Shown here: in pieces, positions 6,923 through 13,705 of the stretch | Layout of the letters: every line of letters begins with the position of its first letter | Numbering within the stretch: the first letter of the stretch is position 1 | Position numbers and translations under genes: made by a program | From: Clostridiales bacterium | GTDB taxonomy: Bacteria > Bacillota > Clostridia > Oscillospirales > Oscillospiraceae | Assembly (NCBI GenBank): GCA_004556345.1 | Contig: SFHQ01000030.1 | Location: 1-21,309 of the forward strand | DNA length: 21,309 nt | Direction of reading: 5' to 3' | Notes under the pieces: model-generated | The model's input: the letters and a program-made list of their open reading frames with translations, nothing else | Database searches by the model: none | What the model was told of the DNA's origin: nothing

Positions 6923-7111
6923 ATGTGTTGGAACAACGGTTGGGGCGGCAACGGCTGCCTGTGGATCATCCTCATCCTCATTCTCATCTGCTGCTGCGGC
7001 TGCGGCACCGGCGGCAACTCCTGCGGCTGTGGCTGCAACAACAACAATTGCGGTTGCGGGTGCGGCAACAATAACAACAACTGCGGCTGTGACTGTGGCT
7101 GCGGCTGCTGA
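6923..7111 (+). CDS. 62-residue Cys/Gly/Asn-rich small protein, candidate spore-coat component
   Basis: 46 of the 62 residues are Cys (17), Gly (16) or Asn (13). A short hydrophobic segment (residues 13-22, LWIILILILI) is followed by CCC and then alternating Cys-Gly blocks (34-38, 43-47, 54-62) separated by Asn runs (39-42 and 49-53). A near-perfect binding site AGGAGG (6908-6913) lies 9 bases before the ATG, and a strong terminator follows the stop, so a real small gene is well supported. The hydrophobic stretch plus Gly/Cys tail recalls the tiny YjcZ-type sporulation proteins of Bacilli, though I cannot show homology. The sigma-K-like promoter suggests late mother-cell expression. A disulphide-linked coat protein is the favoured guess. 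Metal binding or a peptide natural-product precursor are alternatives. Confidence 0.75.
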   Translation: MCWNNGWGGNGCLWIILILILICCCGCGTGGNSCGCGCNNNNCGCGCGNNNNNCGCDCGCGC

Positions 7112-7145
7112 GTCGGGTACCATAGGAAACGCCTGAGGCGTCTGA

Positions 7146-7173
7146 GCGGCGTGGCTTCGGCCACGCCGCTTTT
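7146..7173 (+). terminator. Intrinsic terminator after the Cys-rich mini-protein
   Basis: A perfect 10-bp stem (GCGGCGTGGC at 7146-7155 with GCCACGCCGC at 7160-7169) is capped by a stable TTCG tetraloop and followed by TTTT (7170-7173). Confidence 0.9.
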
Positions 7174-7234
7174 GGCTCGTTCAGGGACGAAAGCAAGGAA
7201 AAATCAAAAAATCTGAAAAAATTGAAAAAAAGGC

Positions 7235-7263
7235 TTGCAATCTTCGGAAAAGTGTGGTAGTAT
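7235..7263 (+). promoter_or_regulatory. Promoter for tRNA-Arg
   Basis: TTGCAA (7235-7240) and TAGTAT (7258-7263) are 17 bp apart, with an extended -10 TG at 7255-7256. An A-tract-rich stretch (7198-7231) lies directly upstream and resembles an UP element. The tRNA begins 35 bases after the -10 box. Confidence 0.7.
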
Positions 7264-7297
7264 ACAAAAGCTGTCAGTGAGACACGCAAACAAACAA

Positions 7298-7374
7298 GCG
7301 GCAGTAGCTCAGCTGGATAGAGTGACTGGCTACGAACCAGTAGGTCGGGGGTTCGAGTCCCTCCTGCCGTACCA
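7298..7374 (+). tRNA. tRNA-Arg (anticodon ACG)
   Basis: A full cloverleaf is visible. The acceptor arm GCGGCAG (7298-7304) pairs with CTGCCGT (7364-7370). There is a D arm (GCTC/GAGT), an anticodon stem ACTGG/CCAGT with loop CTACGAA giving anticodon ACG, and a T arm with the TTCGAGT loop. The discriminator is A, and CCA is encoded (7372-7374). The A34 would be edited to inosine, so it reads CGU, CGC and CGA. Confidence 0.96.
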
Positions 7375-7408
7375 AACGCCTTACGCCTTTTCGCGTAGGG
7401 CGTTTGTT
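7374..7408 (+). terminator. Terminator after tRNA-Arg
   Basis: AAACGCC-T-TACGC (7374-7386) pairs with GCGTA-G-GGCGTTT (7393-7405), a 13-bp stem with one wobble pair and a CTTTTC loop. It is followed by a short T-rich stretch (GTT) and overlaps the last base of the CCA end. Confidence 0.7.
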
Positions 7409-7430
7409 GCGTCTGGCATAAAAAATCAAA

Positions 7431-7472
7431 GAGAAAAAATAGTAGGGGCGATGCGAGAGGCATCGTCCCTAC
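7431..7472 (-). terminator. Terminator of the exonuclease-BRCT gene (minus strand)
   Basis: A 13-bp stem (7442-7454 with 7460-7472, one G-T pair) lies 18 bases beyond the stop of the minus-strand gene. On that strand it is followed by TATTTTTTCTC. The arm begins GTAGGGGCGATGC, which looks like a dispersed hairpin type that could occur elsewhere in the genome. Confidence 0.8.
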
Positions 7473-7490
7473 GTTGTTATCGGTCGTAAG

Positions 7491-8579
7491 TTATTTTCCG
7501 CTGACCTTCGCCATGGCCATGGGGCGAGCGGCGCGGCTGGGGGCGGCGGATTGGAGAAGATGGAAGAACTCGGTTTCATCCAGCAGGCGGAGCTTGCTTT
7601 TTCCTTCGGCCAAAATGGCGCGGGCCTTTTCCTCCTTGTTGCTGATGGTGGCCTGTCCGTCGGGGCCGTCGTACTGGTGGCCGACGACGAGAAAGTCCGT
7701 GCGGCGGGAGACGGAGGATCGTAAGACCGCGCCGACGTTCACCGCCCGCTGCATGGCCTCTTTCCGGTCGATGGACAGCTCCCCGGTGAAGACCAGGGAC
7801 TTTTGATAGAGGGGGTGGTTGGTGTCGAAGGTCGAGACCTGGGGCTGGATGTCGCGGGGCTTGATGTGGCGGTTCTGGGCCAGGGCCGGGCCGGGGCCGA
7901 CGGCGTGGGTCCGGCGGGGCTGGGTGGTTTTGGGGACCTTGGGCCGGGGCGTGGGCGGGACCAGGTCGGCCACCTCCTGGATGCGGACGTGGGGCTGGGA
8001 GAAGCAGAACTCGCCCAGGTTCAGGCAGTGGTTGGCCTTGATGCAGGCAATGGCGATCTCCGCGCAGGCGACGGCGTCGCACTCGGCGTTGTGATGGTGT
8101 TCCAGGTCGATCCCCAGGCACTCGGAGCAGGCGGCCAGGTTTTTCCGGCCGGGGACCAGGTCGCGAGCCATGGCGATGCTGTCCACGTACTTAAAGTCGG
8201 CGTACTGCTGGACATAGGAATCCCCATACGCGGCCAGAGAGGCCTTGATGACGGACATGTCAAACCGGGCGTTGTGGGCGATGAGGGCCTTGCCCACCAG
8301 CATGGGGTGCAGCTCCTGCCAGACGGTGAGAAAGTCTGGGGCGTTCACCGTGTCTTTGGGGCGGATGCCGTGGACCCGGACATTGCCCCACTCGTATTTG
8401 TTTCCGGGGGGCTTGATGAGCCGATGGGTCGTGGCTACCACCTCTAACCCCACCACGAACGCCAAGCCCACCGAGCAAGCGCTGTTGGGGTTTCCACTGG
8501 CCGTCTCAAAGTCGATGGCCACGAAATCGACGTGTTCATTGGCGGGGAGGGGGAGCGCCTGTAAGCTGCATTGATCCAT
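7491..8579 (-). CDS. DEDDh 3'-5' exonuclease fused to a BRCT domain
   Basis: The 362-residue protein starts with an exonuclease domain of the DNA polymerase III epsilon type (residues about 18-180). Its catalytic set is D23 and E25 (DFET), D107 (HNARFD) and H163/D168 (HNAECD). After a Pro-rich linker (about 205-240) comes a BRCT domain (about 260-345) with LVFTGEL and FLVVG core strands, as in bacterial DNA ligase. It would degrade or proofread DNA ends, and the BRCT part may target it to DNA or partners. It is a stand-alone protein, not the polymerase subunit. Its own strong promoter and terminator make it a single-gene unit. The start at 8579 follows a moderate GGAGTGG site. Confidence 0.9.
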   Translation of the reverse strand: MDQCSLQALPLPANEHVDFVAIDFETASGNPNSACSVGLAFVVGLEVVATTHRLIKPPGNKYEWGNVRVHGIRPKDTVNAPDFLTVWQELHPMLVGKALIAHNARFDMSVIKASLAAYGDSYVQQYADFKYVDSIAMARDLVPGRKNLAACSECLGIDLEHHHNAECDAVACAEIAIACIKANHCLNLGEFCFSQPHVRIQEVADLVPPTPRPKVPKTTQPRRTHAVGPGPALAQNRHIKPRDIQPQVSTFDTNHPLYQKSLVFTGELSIDRKEAMQRAVNVGAVLRSSVSRRTDFLVVGHQYDGPDGQATISNKEEKARAILAEGKSKLRLLDETEFFHLLQSAAPSRAARPMAMAKVSGK

Positions 8580-8623
8580 GAAAAAACCACTCCGTTCGAT
8601 TCCTTGAATTGCGATCCTTACCT

Positions 8624-8651
8624 ATTATAGTAGTCTGCGCCAACTTGTCAA
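8624..8651 (-). promoter_or_regulatory. Consensus sigma-A promoter of the exonuclease gene
   Basis: On the minus strand a perfect TTGACA (8651-8646) and perfect TATAAT (8629-8624) are separated by 16 bp. The -10 box is about 45 bases from the start codon at 8579. Confidence 0.88.
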
Positions 8652-8705
8652 GCGAGAAGCGGTGTTTTTGCAAGTTTCACGTCAAATAAAGAATTTATAT
8701 TCTAG

Positions 8706-8734
8706 TTGCTTCTTTCCGCCGGAGTTGGTATACT
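8706..8734 (+). promoter_or_regulatory. Sigma-A promoter for the SLH protein gene
   Basis: TTGCTT (8706-8711) and TATACT (8729-8734) are 17 bp apart. Transcription would start near 8741, exactly where the A-rich repeats begin. Confidence 0.65.
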
Positions 8735-8740
8735 GGAATA

Positions 8741-8770
8741 AAAATCGACAAAAAACGATAAAAAACGACA
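8741..8770 (+). repeat. Three tandem 10-bp A-rich repeats
   Basis: The sequence shows AAAATCGACA (8741-8750), AAAAACGATA (8751-8760) and AAAAACGACA (8761-8770), one helical turn apart. They fill the leader between the promoter and the ribosome binding site of the SLH gene. They could bind a regulator or keep the leader unstructured. Confidence 0.7.
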
Positions 8771-8789
8771 AAGTGAGAGGAGGAGCGGC

Positions 8790-11045
8790 ATGAGAGAACG
8801 GATGAGAAAGGGGCTGGCCTGGTGTCTGGCGGCGGTGCTGCTGCTGGGCCTGCTGCCGTTGTCACCCAGGGCGACGGCGGCAGAGGAGAGGGATCTGTCT
8901 CAGGCGGAGATCGACCTGGACGAGTGGTTTTACCGCTATGACAAGTCGCCCAAGGAGCCGGTGCCGACGGTGAGACTGGACGGTGCCGTGGTCCCCAGCA
9001 CGGATTACACCGTCTCTTATGCCAACAACACCAACGCCGGGCAGGCCGCTGTGACCGTTACGGGAACAGGGGCTTATTTCGGCAGCAAAACGGTCCATTT
9101 TACCATCGACCCTCGGCTGGTCCTGCCCCAGGAGGTTACGGTCCGGAAATGCTATAAGAGCTTCGACGGAACGACAGACGCCCAGCCGGAGATCACTGCG
9201 TCCAGTCTGGACGGCCCCCTCACCGTGACCTGCTCCAAAGCATCCTATGACACCCCTTACGCCGGGACGGGGAAGACGGTCACCCTCTCCGGGATGCGTC
9301 CCTCCAACGCGAATTATACCATGCAGGAGAGCAGCATGACCTGGGACCGGGGGGAGATCGCCCCCGGCATCCCGAACGTCAAGCAGAACATCCAGCTCAT
9401 CCAGGGCGAGCGCATCGACCTGGACACCCTGGTCCGCGGCGCGGGGGCGGGGGACGTGACCTATCAATTCTCCGGTGACAGCAAGGACTGTGTCCTCTCC
9501 GGGTCTCAACTGACCGCCGGGGAGACGTTGGGGAGCGTGTCGCTGATCGCCCACATTGCCCAGGGCAAGGACGTGAACGGTGACGGCATCCTCGATTACA
9601 CCGGCGGCACGGAGACCTTCTCTCTCACCGTCGTGGCCCGCAAGACCCAACCCTCGGAAAGCGGGGAGAGCGAGAACGGCCAGCAGTCCCTCACGCTCAA
9701 GGGCGGAAGTCAAGTGACCTACGGCAAGCGCCTGCAATTCACCCTCTCCGGCGGGGCCGGGAGCGGCGCCGTCCGCTATTGGGTGGAGCCGCGGGGCAGC
9801 CGGGGCAGCGCCACCATCGACCAGAGCGGCCGCCTCACCGCCACCCAGGCGGGCAAGGTCCTGGTTTACGCAGAAAAGGCCGGGGACGCGACCTATGCCG
9901 CGGCGAAAGCAAACCCCATCGAAGTGACGATCCAGCCCGCCCAGCTGACCATCTGCGTCCAGGACAAAACGGCGGCGGTCGGGGAGTGGGCCCCCAGCCT
10001 GAGCAGCGCTGACTACACCGTCTCCGGCCTGGTGAATGGGGACAAGCTGGCCAAAACGCCCACCCTCTCCTATGCCTCTGCGCCGGATATGAGCCGAGAG
10101 GGCAGCGTGACCATCCAGGCCAGCGGGGCGGTGGTCCCGGTGGGCGGGAATTATCGCGCGGACATCACCTATCAGTTTGGCACCCTGACCATTACGCCCC
10201 AGCCGGTCTATCCCATTACCGTGCGCTCGGCGCTGAACGGGACGGTCACGGCGGACAAGCAGAGCGCCACAGAGGGCACGAGCGTGACCCTCACGGTCAA
10301 ACCCAACCAGAATTTTAAGCTGGAGAAGCTCACGGCAACGAGCGGCAGCAAGACCCTGACCTGCCGGGAGACGGGCAGCGGAACGTATGCCTTCACGATG
10401 CCCGCCGGGGCGGTGACGGTCTTCGCGACCTTTGCACAGGTCGCCCAGCCGGTGGCCTTTCCCTTTACGGACGTGAGCAAGTCCTCCTGGTATTATGACA
10501 GCGTGGCCTACGTCTACGCCCAGGGCCTCATGAACGGCACCGGGGCCACGACCTTTGCGCCGGCCACCCCCACGACCCGTGGGATGCTGGTGACGATCCT
10601 CTACCGCATGGAGGGCAGCCCGGCCTCCGCCGCCTGGTCGCCCTTTGCCGACGTGACCGCCGACGCCTACTACGCCGCCCCGGTGGCCTGGGCCGCCTGG
10701 AACGGCATCGTCAACGGCGTCAGCGCCACCAAGTTTGCGCCCAAGCAGTGGATCACCAGGGAGCAGATGGCCTCCATCCTCTATCGTTACGCCCGGTATA
10801 AACAATGGGACGTGTCCCAGCGGGGCGATCTGTACCAGTTCAGCGACCGGAGCAAGTGCCACAGCTATGCCCTGGAAGCCCTCTCCTGGGCCAACGCCAC
10901 GGGCCTTATCCAGGGCAAGGGCAAGGACATTTTGGACCCCAGAGGCCTGGCCTCCCGCGCCCAGGTCGCGGCCATCTTACAGCGCTTCCACCAGACCTAC
11001 GCCAAGCCCGCCCAGACCCCGGAATCGGGCGAAACAGCCACCTGA
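8790..11045 (+). CDS. Secreted SLH-domain surface protein with Ig-like/MBG repeats
   Basis: The 751-residue protein begins with a signal peptide (residues 1-30: basic start, hydrophobic core LAAVLLLGLLPL, cleavage near ATAAE). Several beta-rich modules follow: one at about 35-108 (YTVSYANNTNAG), a YDG-like one at about 112-173, an Ig-like one at about 300-375, an MBG-like one at about 377-470 and a B-repeat-like one at about 473-550. A DVNGDGILD loop near 261-269 could bind calcium. Three SLH repeats begin at about 557, 616 and 681 and should anchor it to cell-wall polymer. It is probably an adhesin or a surface-layer-associated protein. No enzyme motif is visible. AGGAGG (8779-8784) precedes the ATG. 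A promoter lies upstream and an AT-only palindrome follows the stop. Confidence 0.88.
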   Translation: MRERMRKGLAWCLAAVLLLGLLPLSPRATAAEERDLSQAEIDLDEWFYRYDKSPKEPVPTVRLDGAVVPSTDYTVSYANNTNAGQAAVTVTGTGAYFGSKTVHFTIDPRLVLPQEVTVRKCYKSFDGTTDAQPEITASSLDGPLTVTCSKASYDTPYAGTGKTVTLSGMRPSNANYTMQESSMTWDRGEIAPGIPNVKQNIQLIQGERIDLDTLVRGAGAGDVTYQFSGDSKDCVLSGSQLTAGETLGSVSLIAHIAQGKDVNGDGILDYTGGTETFSLTVVARKTQPSESGESENGQQSLTLKGGSQVTYGKRLQFTLSGGAGSGAVRYWVEPRGSRGSATIDQSGRLTATQAGKVLVYAEKAGDATYAAAKANPIEVTIQPAQLTICVQDKTAAVGEWAPSLSSADYTVSGLVNGDKLAKTPTLSYASAPDMSREGSVTIQASGAVVPVGGNYRADITYQFGTLTITPQPVYPITVRSALNGTVTADKQSATEGTSVTLTVKPNQNFKLEKLTATSGSKTLTCRETGSGTYAFTMPAGAVTVFATFAQVAQPVAFPFTDVSKSSWYYDSVAYVYAQGLMNGTGATTFAPATPTTRGMLVTILYRMEGSPASAAWSPFADVTADAYYAAPVAWAAWNGIVNGVSATKFAPKQWITREQMASILYRYARYKQWDVSQRGDLYQFSDRSKCHSYALEALSWANATGLIQGKGKDILDPRGLASRAQVAAILQRFHQTYAKPAQTPESGETAT

Positions 11046-11066
11046 AAAATTTTTTCAAAAAATTTT
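11046..11066 (+). repeat. AT-only perfect palindrome after the SLH gene
   Basis: AAAATTTTTT (11046-11055), a central C, then AAAAAATTTT (11057-11066) form a perfect 10-bp inverted repeat directly behind the stop codon. It is too weak for a classical terminator but may act as one, with poor efficiency. The tRNA promoter starts 10 bases later. Confidence 0.5.
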
Positions 11067-11076
11067 AGAAAACCCC

Positions 11077-11104
11077 TTGACAATTTCCGCTTCTTTGCTA
11101 TAAT
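11077..11104 (+). promoter_or_regulatory. Consensus promoter for tRNA-Gln
   Basis: TTGACA (11077-11082) and TATAAT (11099-11104) match the consensus exactly, with a 16-bp spacer. Confidence 0.85.
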
Positions 11105-11148
11105 AAATCCTGCACTCGTGAGTTGTGGGTCGCAAAAAAACAAAACTT

Positions 11149-11222
11149 AGCGGGATTGTGTAAGGGTAGCACGACAGACTCTGACTCTGTTTGTGAGGGT
11201 TCGAATCCTTCTCCCGCTGCCA
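11149..11222 (+). tRNA. tRNA-Gln (anticodon CTG)
   Basis: The acceptor AGCGGGA (11149-11155) pairs with TCCCGCT (11212-11218). The D arm is GTGT/GCAC, and the anticodon stem ACAGA/TCTGT carries loop CTCTGAC, giving anticodon CTG (reads CAG). The T loop is TTCGAAT, the discriminator is G, and CCA is encoded (11220-11222). Total length is 74. Confidence 0.95.
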
Positions 11223-11256
11223 AAACCCCGTCATCCACTGGATGACGGGGTTTTTT
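11222..11256 (+). terminator. Strong terminator after tRNA-Gln
   Basis: A 15-bp perfect stem (11222-11236 with 11240-11254), a 3-base loop and a T6 run (11251-11256) follow the tRNA at once. Confidence 0.92.
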
Positions 11257-11334
11257 CTACTCCATTTTCTGAAAGGTCCCCTGCATTTGCGTGTGTGAGG
11301 TGCCGGAAAAATCCGGCGGGATGCCGAAAGTTTC

Positions 11335-11366
11335 TTGTAAACTGCCCAATGTGATTTGGTTGACAA
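11335..11366 (+). promoter_or_regulatory. BirA-type biotin operator
   Basis: TTGTAAACT (11335-11343), a 14-bp gap, then GGTTGACAA (11358-11366) match the established BirA operator pattern (TTGTAAACC, 14-15 bp, GGTTTACAA) at 16 of 18 positions. The right half contains the -35 box of the bioY promoter, so BirA bound to biotinoyl-AMP would block RNA polymerase. This predicts biotin-repressed expression of bioYBDA by a BirA with a DNA-binding domain. Confidence 0.8.
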
Positions 11367-11388
11367 TTTGGGGCGGGTACCGTATAAT
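11360..11388 (+). promoter_or_regulatory. Sigma-A promoter of the bioYBDA operon
   Basis: A perfect TTGACA (11360-11365) and a perfect TATAAT (11383-11388) are 17 bp apart. Its -35 box lies within the right half of the BirA-type operator. Confidence 0.9.
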
Positions 11389-11419
11389 CGTGAACTAGAA
11401 AGAGAATGGAGGTTCACAA

Positions 11420-11995
11420 ATGGACAAGACCAACAAGACCAAGAATCTGGCGTACTGTGCGCTGTTTACGGCGCTCATCGCCGTGGGGGCCTTTATCCGG
11501 GTCCCGGTGCCGGTGGTGCCGTTTACGCTGCAATATCTGTTTACCATGCTGGCCGGGCTGCTGCTGGGTCCTCGGCTGGGGACCATCGCCGTGGGGACCT
11601 ATGTGCTGCTGGGGCTGGTGGGGCTGCCCATCTTCACGCAGGGCGGCGGGTTCTGGTATGTGTTCCAGCCCAGCTTTGGGTATCTGCTCGGCTTCTGCGT
11701 CGGGACGTTTGTCACCGGCTGGCTGGCCCAGCGGCTGGAGCAGGCCGGAAAGAACACCGTAGGCCGCTACCTGCTGGCAAACCTGGCGGGGCTGGCGGTG
11801 GTCTATGCCATGGGCATGGTCTACTACTATATCATTTGTAACTATGTTATCAATACCCCCATCGCCCTGTGGCCCCTCTTCCTGTACTGCTTCCTTCTGG
11901 CGGTGCCGGGGGACCTGTGTTTGAGCGTGCTGGGTGCGGTGCTGGTCAAGCGGGTGAAGCCCGCCCTGAGCCACACCGCCTTGGGACGGGTCTGA
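11420..11995 (+). CDS. bioY: Biotin transporter BioY (ECF substrate-binding component)
   Basis: The 191-residue membrane protein is the biotin-specific S-component of an energy-coupling-factor transporter. About six hydrophobic segments are visible. The sequence has the family features: the VPFTLQYLFTMLAGLLLGPRLG region (residues about 33-54) and a Gly-rich GLPIFTQGGG loop (about 68-77). The energising EcfA/EcfT parts are not in the window and are normally shared with other vitamins. TGGAGG (11408-11413) precedes the ATG. It is the first gene of the operon, directly behind the BirA-type operator, so uptake and synthesis are controlled together. Confidence 0.93.
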   Translation: MDKTNKTKNLAYCALFTALIAVGAFIRVPVPVVPFTLQYLFTMLAGLLLGPRLGTIAVGTYVLLGLVGLPIFTQGGGFWYVFQPSFGYLLGFCVGTFVTGWLAQRLEQAGKNTVGRYLLANLAGLAVVYAMGMVYYYIICNYVINTPIALWPLFLYCFLLAVPGDLCLSVLGAVLVKRVKPALSHTALGRV

Positions 11996-12022
11996 GCGGC
12001 CCAGAAAAGGAGAGATCATTCG

Positions 12023-13006
12023 ATGAATGTCACGACATTAGCCCAGGAGATCATTCATGGCCGCCGCCTGGGGCGGCAGGACGACCTGTCCTTCTTCCTG
12101 ACCTGCGACTTAGACGAGCTGTGCCGGGGCGCCGACGCCATCCGTGCGGCGCTGGTGGGGGACAAAGTGGATCTATGCTCCATCATCAACGGCCGCAGCG
12201 GGCGCTGTCCGGAGGACTGCAAATACTGCGCCCAGTCCGCCCACCACCATACCGACTGCGAAGTCTACGACTTCCTGCCGGAGGAGCAGATCTTAGAGGC
12301 CTGCAAGCTCAACGAGCGGGAGGGCGTGGACCGCTTCTCCATCGTCACCGCCGGGCGGAGCCTCACAGGGGCGGAGTTTGACAAGGCCATCCACGCCTTT
12401 GAGACCATGAAGCGGGAATGTAAGATCGACTTGTGCGCCTCCATGGGCTTCCTCACTGCCGAGCAGTTCCACCGCCTCCACGAGGCGGGCGTGACCAGCT
12501 ACCACCACAACATCGAGACCTCCCGCCGGAACTTCCCCAACATCTGCACCACCCACACCTATGAGAAAAAGATCGAGACGCTCAAGCTCGTGAAGGCCGA
12601 GGGCATGTGCGCCTGCTCCGGCGGCATCATCGGCATGGGGGAGACCTGGGAGGACCGGCTGGACATGGCCGTGAGCCTGGCGGAGCTGGAGATCGACTCC
12701 ATCCCCATCAACGCCCTCATGCCCATCCCCGGCACGCCGCTGGAGGGCCTGCCCCAGCTGAGCGAGGCGGATATTTTGCGGACCATCGCCTTCTTCCGCT
12801 ATCTCAACCCCGAAGCCAACATCCGCCTGGCCGCCGGCCGCGCCCTGCTGACGAAGGACGGCGAGACGGCGTTCCAAGCCGGGGCTTCCGCCACCATCAC
12901 CGGCAACATGCTCACCACCGTGGCCTGCGCCACCATCCGCAGCGACCGGGCCATGCTGGAGGGGCTGGGCCGGGACGTGACCCCCGACTACTGGAAGGAG
13001 GCCTGA
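12023..13006 (+). CDS. bioB: Biotin synthase (radical SAM)
   Basis: The 327-residue protein inserts sulphur into dethiobiotin to give biotin. The radical SAM cluster motif is C62-x3-C66-x2-C69 (CPEDCKYC). Other family residues that should hold the second [2Fe-2S] cluster are seen as a Cys in DLCASMG, a Cys in CSGGIIGMGE and the Arg of NIRLAAGR. Length is within the family range (about 315-345). AAAGGAGAG (12006-12014) precedes the ATG. It lies 27 bases after bioY and 3 bases before bioD, whose binding site is inside the bioB end. An iron-sulphur cluster supply is needed for function but is not encoded here. Confidence 0.96.
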   Translation: MNVTTLAQEIIHGRRLGRQDDLSFFLTCDLDELCRGADAIRAALVGDKVDLCSIINGRSGRCPEDCKYCAQSAHHHTDCEVYDFLPEEQILEACKLNEREGVDRFSIVTAGRSLTGAEFDKAIHAFETMKRECKIDLCASMGFLTAEQFHRLHEAGVTSYHHNIETSRRNFPNICTTHTYEKKIETLKLVKAEGMCACSGGIIGMGETWEDRLDMAVSLAELEIDSIPINALMPIPGTPLEGLPQLSEADILRTIAFFRYLNPEANIRLAAGRALLTKDGETAFQAGASATITGNMLTTVACATIRSDRAMLEGLGRDVTPDYWKEA

Positions 13007-13009
13007 GCC

Positions 13010-13705
13010 ATGGCAAAAGGCATCTTCCTCACCGGCACCGGCACGGACATCGGCAAGACCTACATCGCCGGTCTGCTGGTCAAGACTCTGGCGGAAGCGG
13101 GCAAGCGCCCCGCTTATTATAAGGCCGCCATGAGCGGCAACGACCGCCGCCCGGACGGTTCCCTGATCCCCGGAGACGGGGCCTTTGTGAAAACCTTCTC
13201 CGGCATCGGCCAGAGCCTGGAGAGCATGTGCCCCTACGTTTATGAACACGCCTGGTCCCCCCATCTGGCTGCCCGTTTTGAGGGGCCGCAGATCGACCTG
13301 GAGGTGGTGAAGGCCGGCTGGCGCTCCGTCTGCGAACGCTATGACTATGTGACTATGGAGGGCAGCGGCGGCATCCTCTGCCCCCTGCGCTGGGACGCAC
13401 AGCACATCCAGCTGGAGGATGTGGTGAAGTCCCTGGGTCTGGCCAGCATTTTGGTGGCCGAGGCGGGGCTGGGGACCATCAACAGTGTGGTCCTTACCGC
13501 CGAGTATATGAAGGCCAAGGGCCTGCCCCTCAAAGGCATCATCTTTAACCACTATCACCCTGGTGACACCATGGAGGAAGACAATCTCGCCATGTGCCAG
13601 GCCCTCACCGGCCTGCCGATCTTAGCCACCGTCCAGGAGGGGGACACCGCCCTGCGGATGGACCCAGAGGCCCTGGCGGCCCTGTATGAGGAGGTCAAAC
13701 TATGA
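13010..13705 (+). CDS. bioD: Dethiobiotin synthetase
   Basis: The 231-residue ATP-dependent enzyme closes the ureido ring, turning 7,8-diaminopelargonate and CO2 into dethiobiotin. The P-loop is GTGTDIGKT at residues 9-17. A second family block, MEGSGGIL, lies near residues 118-125. AAGGAGG (12994-13000) inside bioB serves as its binding site. Its last codons overlap the bioA start by 4 bases (ATGA), a sign of translational coupling. Length is near the E. coli protein (225). Confidence 0.95.
   Translation: MAKGIFLTGTGTDIGKTYIAGLLVKTLAEAGKRPAYYKAAMSGNDRRPDGSLIPGDGAFVKTFSGIGQSLESMCPYVYEHAWSPHLAARFEGPQIDLEVVKAGWRSVCERYDYVTMEGSGGILCPLRWDAQHIQLEDVVKSLGLASILVAEAGLGTINSVVLTAEYMKAKGLPLKGIIFNHYHPGDTMEEDNLAMCQALTGLPILATVQEGDTALRMDPEALAALYEEVKL

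Noticed and set aside
6923..7111. RiPP or bacteriocin precursor reading of the Cys-rich mini-protein
   Set aside because: No maturation enzyme, protease or exporter lies nearby, and there is no leader/core layout. A structural spore role fits the promoter better, though it is unproven.
8741..8770. Possible CRISPR-like or origin iteron array
   Set aside because: Only three 10-bp units without spacers. Too short for CRISPR and not next to a replication gene.
8862..10862. 666-residue minus-strand frame opposite the SLH gene
   Set aside because: Antisense shadow. The + frame has a signal peptide, SLH repeats and a clear binding site, while this one has none.
12293..13558. 421-residue minus-strand frame opposite bioB/bioD
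   Set aside because: It crosses two well-identified genes and has typical antisense composition.
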